From Sepiola atlantica (taxonomy: Eukaryota > Mollusca > Cephalopoda > Sepiida > Sepiolidae), in the NCBI GenBank assembly GCA_963556195.1, contig OY744516.1, positions 32,501,593-32,565,592 on the forward strand: a DNA stretch of 64,000 nt. Direction: 5' to 3'. The position numbers were made by a program, and so were the translations under genes. Shown one piece after another: positions 21,830-33,844 of the stretch (its first letter is position 1; every line of letters starts with the position of its first letter). The notes below the pieces were generated by a model, which did no database searches, was not told where the DNA came from, and was given only the letters and a program-made list of their open reading frames with translations.

Positions 21830-23665
21830 TTAGACTTTTGGAACATTTGACAAAAATGCAATTTGATAAAGCAGACAACAATATAGAATATTTTCAGTTA
21901 CTTGGAGAAAAGTTCCAGAAACACCAAAAACAATCATAACAATCAACTGACAGTTTGTGTGCTTGATAAAACATATATTTGCTGATTGCTAGACCTGGTA
22001 AGCCTCATACGATTGGAAAGGAATATATTTTCCCTGCAATAATAGAGTAATAGAGGTTCTGCACACAGTTGTACATAAATCACCTGTCCAAGCTATAAAA
22101 GCTATCCCTCTCAGTGATAACTCGGTTCAAAGAGGAATAGATGAAATAGATACAAATATTGAAAACATATTGTGCAGCATTCTTGCCACAACAGAATGTA
22201 GCTTTCAGTTAGATCAGGGGTGGGCAAACTTTTCAGAGCAAGGGCCACATTAAAAAGAAATCAAATTTTACTGGGCCGCATAGTATATTTTCAAATATAA
22301 TTGATATCTGAAATAGCCGAAATATATGGATTCTAAAGCGAAAATGCAATCATTTTTCATTTATTAGCATTTTAAAGTACTCTAGAGGATTCACATAAAA
22401 CGCATTTGAAAAATAAAACATTTATTTGAAAAAAAAGAAAAGTAACTCTGTTTAATATTCAATACTTTGGAGGGCCGCATAAATTCCTTTGGTGGGCGGC
22501 ATGCTGCCCGTGGGCCGTAGTTTGCCCACCCCTGAGTTAGATGAATCTACTCTAGCAGGATATAAATCGTTGCTTCTTGCTTATGTTATATTATGTATCA
22601 AAGATGAAAAATTGGTTCAAGAGCTGTTCTTTGCAAGATAACTTTTAATGATGTCAAGAATTTTTCAAAGAGAAAAACATCCCATTTTCTAACATATTTT
22701 CTTACGCAAGAGATGGAACACCATTGTTGCTTCATCGGTTTCTTAAAACAAAAATTGTACTCGGTGTGTTTATGGTGCACTGTGTAATCCACAGGCAGCA
22801 TCTGGTAGCAATAAATCTAAGTGGTCGACTTCACAAATCAATGAATACTGTTATCACAGCAGTAAATAAAATCCAAGCACATCCTCTCAATTCCAGACAG
22901 TTTCAACAGCTTTGTATTGATGATGATGAAGAGTTTGAACGTTTATTGCTACACACAGAAGTTAGATGTCTGTCAAACGGAAACTTTCTGAAACTGCTTG
23001 ATATAGTTGTAGAATATTTTCTAAGACTAACTCTGGGCTCTGTGATGATCTTAAAAACATCAGGGATATCATTAATTTTTGTTAGATGTATTCAGAACGT
23101 TCAATAAAATTAATTTTCAGTTGCAGAAAAATTATGCCAACCTTATCAAAGTCAAATATACTCTCTCCACCTTCCTCTCTAAGAGTAAGTTATTATGAAA
23201 CTTAGCCAGTCATGAACTCTACTATTTTCTAAACCTCACTGAATTGGATAAAGAGAAAAGCATATTAGATGATAACTCTCAAGTATATTGTGATCACATG
23301 AAAGAGTTGCAGAAGAGATATGTCTGAAAGATTTTAGGATCTTTAATCTTAAGATATGAGATTGGGTAATCGATCCATTCTTAGATGTCAACAATGAGGA
23401 AACAGGGGAGGAAGAGGAAGTATTAGTTCCAATTCAAAACAGTATTGAGCTATGGCCAAAGTTCAAGAAAGATTTTTGGTTACAACATATAATCTGAGTT
23501 CTATCCAGTATTATGGAACATGGTGGAGATTATTTTATTGCCTTTCCAGAATCAGATTTGGTAGAACGGAACTTTAGGACAGTTACTTTGCATCTTTCCA
23601 AGCAAAGAAACTAACTTAAAATTACCGAATGGCGTATACAGAGAATGGTAGTGAGGATGACTGAC
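21830..23665 (+). pseudogene. ZBED5-like hAT transposase pseudogene
   Basis: Across shifting frames: KSPVQAIKAIPLSDNSVQRG (about 22085-22135), FQLDEST split by a MITE, AGYKSLLLAYV (22555-22595), the conserved block VHCVIHRQHLVA (about 22770-22810), INLSGRLHKS..TVITAVNKIQAHPLN (22812-22890), DDEEFERLLLHTEVR (22923-22965), and a C-terminal dimerisation segment FPESDLVERNF..V.LHLSKQRN (about 23545-23610). This order is that of ZBED5/SCAND3-type hAT transposase-derived proteins, normally about 600 residues with an N-terminal BED finger, which is not visible here. Many stops and frameshifts rule out function. Removing the MITE restores the DEST motif. Confidence 0.88.
22207..22542. mobile_element. 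hAT MITE with perfect 8-bp target duplication
   Basis: The element (22215-22534, 320 bp) starts CAGGGGTGGGCAAAC and ends GTTTGCCCACCCCTG, a perfect 15-bp inverted terminus. AGTTAGAT flanks both sides (22207-22214, 22535-22542). The 8-bp duplication and CAGGGG terminus are typical of the hAT superfamily. The interior is AT-rich and noncoding. It inserted inside an older hAT transposase pseudogene. Confidence 0.95.
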
Positions 23666-23684
23666 TTTTATTATATTTTAAATT

Positions 23685-23720
23685 ATCCACCCGGGAAACG
23701 CCGGGTAGGCACAGCTAGTT
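23685..23720 (-). repeat. terminal motif TAGCTGTGCC...CCGGCGTTTCCCGG
   Basis: On the minus strand AACTAGCTGTGCC-TACCCGGCGTTTCCCGGG. Related strings occur at 31052, 31265, 47935, 55997 and 59388, which suggests a conserved element end. The class is not assigned. Confidence 0.5.
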
Positions 23721-24479
23721 ATTATTATAACTGAAAACAAAGACAAAATTCAAAGTTTATATTACATATTAAAGAATTAGCAGATATCTTGAATAACATT
23801 TTTTTAAATATGAAAAGTAGTTTAAGGATATTAATAGTTAATGTTATTAAAGGATATTTTTCATATATTGTTTTTACAACGGGGAAGATGATGCACATAT
23901 GAATTCGTGTGTAGCGGTATCTAAAGAGACGTAAAGTGCGTAGAAAGAAAATAACTATGTTATGTTCGTATTTATTGAATTTTGAAAGAATTTTCTAAAA
24001 ATATTAAAAAATTACATAAAAAGACAAATCCTCTTACGATTGCACGATTCCATTTATGATCATAGAAAATTGATCTCCCTAAATATATGCACTAAATCCT
24101 TTCAATTATCAGTAAAGTATAAATTTGCTTTCAATGTATCTTATATAATAAGTATTGTGTTCTGGTATTAAAAAGCCCAAAGAGTTGGTATGTTGTAAAG
24201 CAGCCAAACCAAACTAACCTGGTACTTTAGATTTAATCTCAATGTTCAGTCAACTCAAACACTGTAAGTAAATTTATAAAAGCAAAATATGCTGCGACTG
24301 GACAATTAATTATTCATTGATTGAAAGACAAACAATTTTGTCTTTCTCTTCTTGAATTGTCTTCTGCTTGGGATAAGTAAGTAGCAAAGTTAATGACTAT
24401 GTTTGGCTGAATTATATATAAATGTGTTGTGGACAGGGAAAAAAGAATACAGTTATTTGAAGAATAAAAATAGAAAGCT
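23721..24479. other. AT-rich noncoding region
   Basis: No gene or repeat family is recognised. Confidence 0.4.
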
Positions 24480-24830
24480 CCAGAGAGAGAGAAAGAGAGA
24501 GATCACTTCAGGAAGGGTTATTTTCGTTAAGTATACTGTGGAAACAACTGTATGAAACTAACAATTGTCATTGTAGAGATAAGGAGAAACGTGTATAGAA
24601 GATAAGAGAAAGAAAGAGATAGAGAAGAGAAGGGTAAAGGATAAAGTGATAAAGGGAGTAGCATAAAGAAGAGAGGATGAGTAAAAAGATTTAGAGAAAG
24701 GCACATAAAATAAGAACAGACGTAGAAAACACATAAATAAAAACAGAGTATTATAAAGAAAGAGGTGAAAAAGATAATAGCTAATCAGAATAAAGAGCGA
24801 AGAAAAAAAAAAAGAAACGGTCAGTTCTAA
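24480..24830. repeat. polypurine low-complexity tract
   Basis: Long A/G-rich sequence on the plus strand (GAGAGAGAAAGAGAGAG, AAGAGAAAGAAAGAGATAGAG). A purine bias over about 350 bp could support triplex formation; no gene is seen. Confidence 0.75.
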
Positions 24831-26084
24831 AATGAAAATTAGCCAGAATAACTAGAGGAAATTTTAAATCAAATTTTTGTTTTATGTCCAAATTAGAGTG
24901 TATCTCATTTGAAACTAATTCATTTGTCTCCATGCAGCCATTTCCAGTAATCATTTTAAAATTCCAACAGCTAAATACATTTGGGAATGTCGCCTTTCTA
25001 TTTTGTTTAATTCATCTAAAGATTAAATGTATTGTCACCAAAAATATTCTGTTGAACTAATATTGTTTAAACCTAACAGATTTTATGAGTCTTTTATTTA
25101 TTTATTTTTATTTTTATTTTTTAAGTAATCTTTCTTGTTTTTATTTTTATTTTTTTGTACTTAATCCCTTTTCAAATGCATTGGTTTCTGATCAACAATA
25201 TTATAGTTATAGATTCCTGGATTGAGCCAATCACGATAAATTATAGCTGTGGGTATCATTTAAGTCTTCTTGGTCCCTAAATGAGGAACTTTTGCCATTT
25301 ATGAGCCATTATAGAAGTTTGAGTAATTGGAAAATGTAAATTAGCATTTGAGCTTGAATTTCTTGCCTCAGAAGCAGAAAGGATGCTGACAAGTAAGGAA
25401 ATCTCAATTTCATCAGGGACTCTGCAAATGCAATTCAATCTTTGGAATTGGATTCACTGAAGCAATAGCAACAAAAAAAAGGAAGCAAAATTGAATCAGG
25501 ATATTCCAAAGATTATGTTAATAAAATATATTTAATACCCAGTTTCTCTTTTTATTTCTTCATGAATTGAGGTATTTAAATGCAAATTATATATTTCCTC
25601 TTTCATTTGCTGGATAGTAAGAGACATTCATTGATTCTGTCTCAATTTTATTATGACCCTTCCCAGAAAATCGTGGACATTTGCTTTTTGAACAAATTCT
25701 ATTTAAAAAAACTAGAAGACAAGTACAAACAAATGACAGCGAATTTTTGTTATTTGACTACAGAAATGTGTGCAAAAGAGTTGGATTATATGTAGTTTAT
25801 AACATAAGAAAATAGAGTTATATTTCTCCAAAAGGAGAAATTACTATGAAATTGAAAACTTATAATAGGCTATAGGAAAGCCTTGTCATTTTAAAACTAA
25901 TCACTTAATGGGAATTACATATGTATATATTGGCTTAGACAAATAAAATAGTAACATATGGCATTGTCTCAGTAGATGTAGAACAGTTAAGGTAGCAGGT
26001 CCAGTTAACAGAGGAAGTGATAAAAATAGACTTGAGAGGTAGAATAAATAAAGACTTTGCCAGAGATAGGTTATTTGGATCATT
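24831..26084. other. AT-rich noncoding region
   Basis: ORFs 25580-25795 and 25901-26110 have no recognisable protein. No repeat is assigned. Confidence 0.4.
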
Positions 26085-26395
26085 TGGATTAATCGGACTA
26101 CTGTTCTCATCTTGAGTGTTATTCTCGCAATGTTTCGGCCGATGTAACCTCTGAACTTCTTCGGGTGTATCTTGTCGAACTCGGGAATCTTTCTGTTGAA
26201 CTCAGGAATCTGTACGGAATTTCGAAAGGAACTTTTTATTTAATCCACGAGGGTAGCATGCTCTCGTTCCATCAGCCATGACCGTGTAGAAGTCTTAAGT
26301 AATTCGCAATTGTATCATTAGTATCGCCTGCAATGAGGACAATACTAAGAATACAATTGTGAATTACTTTAAGACTTCTACCAGGTCATGGGAGT
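26085..26395 (-). mobile_element. Penelope-like terminal repeat, family A, solo copy with hairpin
   Basis: Matches the 3808-4045 unit: ACTGTTCTCATCTTGAGTGTTATTC, ATGTTTCGGCCGATGTAACC, CTTCTTCGGGTGTATC and CCATCAGCCATGACC. Its inner end forms a hairpin. AAGTCTTAAGTAATTCGCAATTGTAT (about 26288-26313) pairs with ATACAATTGTGAATTACTTTAAGACTT (about 26350-26376), around GCCTGCAATGAGGAC. No coding sequence is attached. Confidence 0.75.
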
Positions 26396-26588
26396 TATTT
26401 AAAGTATTATTTAAGTTCTCCCCTCTTCCAACCTGCATAGCAATTTATTTTAAATGTTATTTAAGCTCTCCCTTCCGAAAAACATAATCATAATCACAAC
26501 TGCAATGTTCAATTAATTGTTTTAAAGTCTTACAAATATATGTGTATCTGTTTTTCTCACTTCTGCATAACTTCGATAGGGACAGATA

Positions 26589-26592
<4 letters not shown>

Positions 26593-26649
<57 letters not shown>
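26593..26649. repeat. (TA)n array adjoining family B terminus
   Basis: Ends at AAAATGGGTCGTTCATT, the same junction as at 20023. Confidence 0.97.
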
Positions 26650-26654
<5 letters not shown>

Positions 26655-26812
26655 GGTCGTTCATTTCAAAGCATTGCTGGGTCAGTATTATAAAATTGAA
26701 AATAGAAGCCTTTATCAATGCAAGATTAACATTTTTTTTTTTACTTTAATCTTATTAATTTCGGAATAAAATTTCATCATCAGAGTTGACCAGTATTGTG
26801 TCATTTTTTTTT
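26650..26812 (-). mobile_element. Penelope-like terminal repeat, family B, copy 2
   Basis: Aligns with 20024-20178 at roughly 85-90% by eye, both beginning immediately after a TA array and ending in a T run. It carries the second covarying hammerhead-like motif. Confidence 0.65.
26724..26785 (-). ncRNA. hammerhead ribozyme-like motif (family B, copy 2)
   Basis: CTGATGA at 26782-26776, a weaker stem II than copy 1, GAAA at 26761-26758. Stem III is ATTAAT (26758-26753) with GTTAAT (26730-26725), and cleavage-site C is at 26724. Relative to copy 1, stem III pair 3 changed from A-T to T-A and pair 6 became T-G, so pairing is kept. Confidence 0.66.
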
Positions 26813-26867
26813 TTCATCAAAAAACACAAAAACAAAAATAAATAAACAAACTTTTTTCCAGTTTGTT

Positions 26868-27160
26868 TATTAAACCGGTATCGTCCGGGCCTACGGGTCT
26901 GGATTTACGCCGGTCTATTGGTTGTCGGTCCTGTGCAGTTCTAGGAGCTGCACCCTCCCAGGCTTTGCCTCCCCTCTTTGGGGAGGAGAAAGTATATTGC
27001 TTACTGTCTGAGGCGCCCCTACCTACCGGGGAATGCCGACGGGGCTGCCCAGGCAATTTTTAAACAGACAGAGTGCTCAAATTCTCAAGCGCTGGTTCTT
27101 TCCCACTTTCCCGGCCTTGTGTCACATTTTACCTTGTGGGAGGAAGATAAATAGAACCAA
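26868..27160 (+). mobile_element. U2-family SINE body, without U2 head
   Basis: Shares with 37170-37380 the blocks GATTTACGCCGGTC, CCTGTGCAGTTCTAGGAG, CCCAGGCTTTGCCTCCCC, TTTGGGGAGGAG, GCCTGAGGCGCCCCTAC (TGTCTGAGG here) and GGGGAATGCCGACGGGGCTG, then CCGGCCTTGTGTCACAT near the 3' end. The U2-derived start is replaced by CGGTATCGTCCGGGCC. ORFs through it on both strands are by-products of its G+C content. Confidence 0.82.
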
Positions 27161-27184
27161 TGAAAACAATTACATAAAAAATAA

Positions 27185-27188
<4 letters not shown>

Positions 27189-27236
<48 letters not shown>
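27189..27236. repeat. (TA)n array at the 3' end of a Penelope-like element
   Basis: Lies between the SINE copy and the element's terminal block TTTAAAGAAGAGGGGCTACC. Confidence 0.97.
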
Positions 27237-27239
<3 letters not shown>

Positions 27240-27308
27240 AAGAAGAGGGGCTACCAATATTTATAAATCCTTAAAAACTTTTTTTTTAATTGTTTATTAT
27301 TTTATAAT

Positions 27309-27340
27309 GCATTTCGAGCATCTTGGCTCTCTTCAGATAT
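27309..27340 (-). ncRNA. hammerhead-like core of Penelope-like family C
   Basis: CTGAAGA (27336-27330), stem II GAGC (27329-27326) with GCTC (27319-27316), GAAA (27315-27312), then a self-complementary ATGCAT-type stem III. Stem I is not evident. The paired copy at 39783-39820 preserves GAGC/GCTC. Confidence 0.58.
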
Positions 27341-27722
27341 TCTTTTCGTTTGAAAAGAAGTGGTTTGTTTTTAACAGTTTGGCATTTCTGTGCATGCGTG
27401 TGTGTTCATATCCTTTACTTTTCTGGGTCAAAGCTGTGTCTTTTTTAAGCATGAGTGCGCGTTTTTGACCTTTATCTCTGTGGGTCATCTTCGTGTGGGT
27501 TGTTTGAGTTCATTTTAGTCAATTTTTCCGATGAAGGATAGGAGTGCCCTTGAAATTTATGAGTGTTGTCTATTTTATTATGGTCCCCGTCTTCCATGTG
27601 TCTGTGTATGTCTGTGTGTGGAGTGTATGTGTATTTAGGTAAGTGCGTTAGTTCTGGTTTATGTACGCAGGTGTGCACGCACATATATACGTTTTTTATA
27701 CACACACACGCGCACTGACATC

Positions 27723-27726
<4 letters not shown>

Positions 27727-27771
<45 letters not shown>
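27727..27771. repeat. (TA)n within the element's 3' region, followed by (AC)n
   Basis: TA run then ACACACACACAC, embedded in GT/AC-rich sequence of the Penelope-like 3' UTR. Confidence 0.95.
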
Positions 27772-27783
<12 letters not shown>

Positions 27784-27944
27784 TGTGTGTGTTATGTATC
27801 TGTTCTATGTACGTGGGTGCATATATGCATATGTGTACATGAGATCTTGTCTATACACACATCTATATACATGAACACACATTCGTTTTTATATGTATGT
27901 AGATGTGTTTAATCTGTATGTTGTGTGAGTGGCATTATGATCTG

Positions 27945-28620
27945 TTCAATGCTAGGGTGAATTTAGATATCAAGATTTTTTCTTATGTAAGGAGATAGGA
28001 ATAATTTTGAGTTTAAAAGATAGGTATGACCTTGAATTTACCTCTGCTGCATGAATGAATATGCTGTGAAACAAATAAATTTCTGTTTTCTGGGATTTTT
28101 ATGTTACTTTTATGCAAAGCACTTCTATTGTTAAGTGTTTTGGTGGCGCCTATGTAGGATTTGTTGCATGTTGTGCATTCTAGTATATAGGCCAGATTTT
28201 TGGAGGTGCAGTTTAAGTCTTTTTTTAATGTTTGTGTTGGGTTTTTGAATGTGTGAGTTTCCCTCTATTATTATGTCAAAAACTCCACATCTTTCTTTGT
28301 TGCATTTTGTGACCCCTTGTATTATGTGTTGGTTGATTTTGGATGACATTAAAATGCATTTAAAGTTTTTTGGTTAGCATTTGCTTTTTATTATTTTAGT
28401 TGTTTTTAGTATGTTGCTTAGTTTGTTGTTTTTGTCTAGTAGGGCTAGGTTTCTTGTTATGTCTGTGAATAGTTTTGGGTTGTTTTTGTTGTGTGTAGAG
28501 ACATGCTAATATCTATTCTTTGTTTCGTTTTTTGAGGTTTCTTAGTTGTTCTAATGGTATTTTTATGCTAGTTCTATACCTTTGTGTATTAGTTGTGAGG
28601 GGTATCCTCTTCTCTCTCTC
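27945..28620 (-). pseudogene. Penelope-like polyprotein C-terminus: RT thumb and GIY-YIG endonuclease
   Basis: Reading right to left: RGYPSQLIHKGIELA (about 28570-28615), a segment with KLFTDITRNLALLDKNN, then CNKERCGVFDIIIEGNSHI (about 28255-28310), a cysteine-bearing linker, then a GIY-YIG-type region in broken frames (LYILECTTCN-like), and GKFKVIPIF.TQNYSYLL.EK..ISKF at the C-terminus (about 27960-28040). GIY-YIG endonucleases fused behind an RT are the defining feature of canonical Penelope-like elements; they nick target DNA. Frameshifts and stops are numerous, so it is inactive. Confidence 0.8.
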
Positions 28621-28654
28621 TCTGTCTCTCTCTCTATCTATCTCTCTCTCTCTC

Positions 28655-28706
<52 letters not shown>
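28612..28706. repeat. (TC)n-(TA)n compound microsatellite
   Basis: CT-rich run to 28654 then TA run to 28706, at the point where the element is truncated. Confidence 0.96.
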
Positions 28707-28709
<3 letters not shown>

Positions 28710-28719
28710 AAATTTTATC

Positions 28720-29403
28720 AAAAACATATTTAATCAACTTCCACATTTTTTTATTCTTAGTAACAGTCATTTTTTGGCTATGCACTGTTATTTGACCTCC
28801 ACAGTAACTGGAAATAATAATATCAAAATACATTTTGTATTTTACAACGATAAAATACATTATTTTATTTTGTATTAATAAATAATATAATAATTTATAT
28901 TTAATAAAAACAATGAAATTTAGAATTTGAACACTTATTCACGGCTGAATTTACAGAATTATGCAAATAGCGTGCAGAAGAAAATAGGTCATAAGGCAGC
29001 ATTGTTAATGTAATATTGTTTTAATCTCTATTTAGAAAATTATTGGATATGAATGACTTTCAAAACTTTTAATCTTTTAATACATGAGAATTTTTATGGT
29101 TACATATTTTAAACTAAAAAATCACAATTTAATTCCTATTTCCACTCATGAGGCTGCCTCTAAAATACTGGATTGTGGAAGTTTAGTCGCCATGTGTATC
29201 GAAGAAAAACGGATGTTTTAGTGAAATTGTTTAATCGTAAGTCGGTTTTGTTCTGTATATCTGAAGATTCATTTTGTCTATGAGATTCAGACTTTGCAAT
29301 TACCAATCATCTGATTGTATAGCTATGAAGAAACAGATATACTTTTTAAATTAAAATCAAATTTACTTGATATGAGATCTTGTTTTTGTCAGAAATTATT
29401 TCA

Positions 29404-29406
<3 letters not shown>
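28720..29406. other. AT-rich noncoding region
   Basis: A short piece at 28990-29040 (GTTAATGTAATATTGTTTTAATCTCTATTTA) matches the dispersed repeat at 59755-59790. Nothing else is recognised. Confidence 0.4.
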
Positions 29407-29469
<63 letters not shown>

Positions 29470-29763
29470 AAGCAAGCGTTGTTGAACATCATGGAACTTT
29501 CATGTTTGTATATCTTCCTCGTGAGGTTCTCAAACCGTCGAGCCATCTTTCTGATTTCAGGTAGCAATCCGTATAGTACTTCTCCGATAGTTCTTAATTC
29601 GGCCATTTTTTCGAGCGCTTTCGATTTCTGTAGTACTATACGGATTGCCACCTGAAACCAGAAAGATGGCTCGACGGTTCGAGAACCTCACGAGGAAGAT
29701 ATACAAATGTGAAAGTTTTGTGATGTTCAACAACGCTTGCTTAGATAATGACTTGCTGCCTAA

Positions 29764-29809
<46 letters not shown>
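29407..29809. mobile_element. 112-bp inverted repeat of Penelope-like 5' coding sequence between two (TA)n arrays
   Basis: TA arrays 29407-29467 and 29764-29809 bracket two arms, 29468-29579 and 29633-29744, inverted and over 90% alike, around a 53-bp spacer. The right arm on the plus strand encodes MARRFENLTRKIYK and MFNNACLDNDLLPKY, a string typical of the N-terminal region of Penelope-like polyproteins. The left arm encodes the same on the minus strand. Two 5' ends lie tail to tail, possibly after template switching. Confidence 0.65.
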
Positions 29810-29811
<2 letters not shown>

Positions 29812-29814
<3 letters not shown>

Positions 29815-30235
29815 CAAACATTGTTAAACATAACAGAATTCTACTGCAAGATTATACCTTTTTTATTTTTTCGATTTTCCTAATAATCTTTTTTGTGTCA
29901 AAATCAAAATGATTAATGAATGTTCCATTAGTATCACAAGCACTTTCGATTCTTTGTCCAGTCATCTTCATGTGACAAAAAGCAATGAACAAAAAGCTGG
30001 AGAAAAGAAGAGAATTTTTATAAAACAGCCAAGAACGCTGTATGTGAGGCCAACAAACCGGTGTAGTTCCAGAAAAGCGTTTTACAATTTAAATTCCGCG
30101 ATGCCAGAATTAATGTCACAGGATAAATTGTATTTACCTTAAACATTTTAAAATATTGTTACTTGTTCTGGATGTAATGTTATTTATTGTGGGTTGCTGG
30201 ATTTTTAATGAAGATAGGTTCAAGTATTTTTAATT
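29812..30235. other. noncoding region
   Basis: Short ORF 29909-30142 has no recognisable family. A repeat of AAACATTGTTAAACAT near 29815 echoes the arm sequence. Confidence 0.35.
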
Positions 30236-30245
30236 GGAGGGGGGG

Positions 30246-30345
30246 GGGCCTGGTATTCCAAAATTGTCACCCAGTTAGTACTGACCAGGTTCAACGTCGC
30301 TCAACTTGGGTTATCCAACAGAACCGGTATGCCAATGCTGATTAT
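30246..30345 (-). pseudogene. 5S rRNA-derived sequence (pseudogene or SINE3-like head)
   Basis: The plus strand reads GCCTGGTATTCC, GTCACCCA, AGTACTGACCAGG, then ACGTCGCTCAACTT and GAACCGGTATGCC. This is the order of the reverse complement of metazoan 5S rRNA over about 95 nt, with many substitutions. A shorter related piece is at 40723-40775. It lacks the conserved internal promoter in intact form, so a working 5S gene is unlikely. Confidence 0.72.
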
Positions 30346-30349
30346 AATG

Positions 30350-31701
<1,352 letters not shown>

Positions 31702-32108
31702 AATGTTGAGTAAATCAAATGAAAATGAGGGTATTTAGAGTACAAACACCTGTCTATCTATCTGATATCTATAATTAGCTATATAACCAATGCAATTTAT
31801 ATTGAAACCAAGTTTTACTGTCGATAACTATTTTAAAAGTATCTCCCTTGTTTCCTAGCACTCTTTATCGCAACATGTGACTTTTTATCGGAGGAGCTCT
31901 GAAGCACCCTTAACAACCTAGACCTTTAAAGAGGGGAGGTAGGAGAGAAGTATACGGGTACGTATAGATATCTTATAAACAGAGGTTTTACTCTAAAAAC
32001 CCTCAGTTTATAATCATTATCTATAATTACATGTAAAACCAATGAAATAAATGAAAATTGTCGCAGAATTCTTTGTGGCGGCAAAATAGAATAAAAGAAC
32101 ATTTTCAC

Positions 32109-33730
32109 TTATTCTTTTGCAATTCCAGCTCTCCTTAAGATGGCTGCTTTTGCAAAATTCCTTTCGTTCCAAGCAACATTTCTTAAATAAAAAAATGCAA
32201 ATATGTTTTCTGAAGATCAATGAACTGCTTGGAGAATATCCATCAGTGAAGCTTCATTAAAAGAAATGCAAGATGAAACTAAGTGCCGAGTATCATGAAC
32301 CCTAATATTATTTGAACTCAGTTGATCTGACGTCTCATATATATTTTTAATAGTAAACACAATCCTTTTTGAAATTATATTAATCACTACAGGTCTATAT
32401 TGATTCATTTGATAGGTAATAAATGCTTCCACGACTGTTCTGTTCTCTTAGTGTAGGCTTTAAAACAATGGTATGGATATAGAAGAAGGTCCTCAGAGTT
32501 ATCTGTAAATTTGTTAAAGTTTGAAATAAACCAAAATGACCAAGATTTCTTCAAACACCGAATCTTAGCAAGAAATTTCAAGTTCGGTAAAACTCGAATC
32601 CCAGCATCTTCCTGCCTAACATTTGACTCCTTGATGGATAAAGCATTTAGTTCATTTATTCTGGCAGCAGAGGCTAAGACCACTAAGACAGTTTCCCAAG
32701 ACAAGACCTTCCACCAAATATAACAGTTCAAAGGGATGTTTAGTGAAAGCTCTTAGAATAAAAGGTACGTCTCAGCTCGGGAGAAGTGGTGTCCGTGAGC
32801 GATTAGAATTAAAAATGCCTTTAAACCAATCCAATGAAAACGCCTCAGAATTTTACCCCAAACTGTGTGAACAGCTGCTAACACCATTCTATATCCTGCA
32901 ATACTTGAAGCTCTGCAATTGCTAACCTCGTGCAAATATATCAGAAAATCCAGCGTCTATATATTTGCTGTCTTGCTTCATACACTCTTCTAGTGGATAG
33001 TCTTTTGCTACTCTCGTTATAAACTTGAGCTTTTCTAGAGAGAGCTTCTTTTTAGTGGTTAGGCTGGATAATTTCCATGCTATCAGCTTTAGATTTGCTG
33101 AATCTGAATGAATTAGTTGACCCTGCTTCTTAGATAGCATCTTTGATGTTGTAAGTAATTCTCTTGGAATGTCTATTAGCAGCTTTAGGAGGATGAGAAA
33201 CTATGATTGATGTGGAACATACAAATATACAATGCTACCAGAAGAAGAATACTTTTAGAAAGAACCCGATGATCAATATTGGGGTTATAGGCATACATCC
33301 CGATCTAATTTATGCTCAGAGCCTTTAAAGCATATTCAGTCTCCACTGGGTAAGAGAAGCAAAACACTTCTGACTTCTTGTTCTCTGGAAGAAGCGACAA
33401 GGTCTGTGTTTGAATACTCGAATCTCGGAAAAATCAAGTCCATTATCTTGGGTTCAAGTTCCATTCTGTAAATTGAGCTCTAGCTTAGCCTCTTGATAGA
33501 CAGTCTAACATAACATTTTTGTTTCTTAGAATGTGGGATGCACAAAAGAAAATTATGTAATCTAATGCCCAGTGGAATACTTTCCATGTTAACTGACAAA
33601 GATGACAGGATTTTGTGCCCCCGTCTTTGATTATGTAGACTTTTCATACTTGAGAAGAACTCTCTGACCTAACGAAAAGCCATACAAGTGCAAGATGGAC
33701 AGCTTTTAGCTCTAACCAATTTATATAGTT
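32109..33730 (-). pseudogene. DIRS-type retrotransposon: RNase H end and tyrosine recombinase
   Basis: Minus-strand order: NWLELKAVHLAL then CQLTWKVFHWALD and a terminal ASHI..NKNVMLDCLSR (RNase H signature, about 33480-33720). Then a tyrosine recombinase: SNCRASSIAGYRMVLAAVH (about 32870-32925), LSWETVLVVLASAARINEL (first catalytic Arg, about 32645-32705), NNIRVHDTRHLVSS (His-x-x-Arg box, about 32290-32330), DILQAVH and a C-terminus AKAAILRRAGIAKE before TAA at 32109-32111. DIRS elements use this recombinase instead of an integrase. The expected catalytic Arg and HxxR are visible. Frame changes at about 32430, 32740 and 32930 make it a pseudogene. RT and gag are absent from the right. Confidence 0.85.
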
Positions 33731-33844
33731 TTTTTTATTTTTTACTATGAAGTTACAGCTTATCAAAGCCAAGAGACCACTTGAGGATAAAGGTTAATAA
33801 GTTTGTCAGGTAAGTGAGACAACAACGTGATGATTGGTAACAAT

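Larger units (their letters stand above)
27237..28620 (-). mobile_element. Penelope-like element, 3' half (copy C1)
   Basis: From right to left on the minus strand: end of RT, GIY-YIG endonuclease, a GT-rich 3' untranslated region containing microsatellites (27590-27920), and a terminal block with a hammerhead-like core (27309-27340). The terminal block and coding end correspond to 38529-39925 in the opposite orientation, so the same element inserted twice. The 5' part, including most of the RT, is missing and is replaced by TC/TA repeats at 28612-28706. Confidence 0.82.

Noticed and set aside
26817..27063. Gly/Pro-rich ORFs on both strands
   Set aside because: They lie in the GC-richer body of the U2-family SINE; the same happens at 37127-37342. 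No codon signature and no conservation of frame between copies.
30246..30345. Functional 5S rRNA gene
   Set aside because: Too many substitutions and gaps through the internal promoter, and no T-run terminator in the right place.
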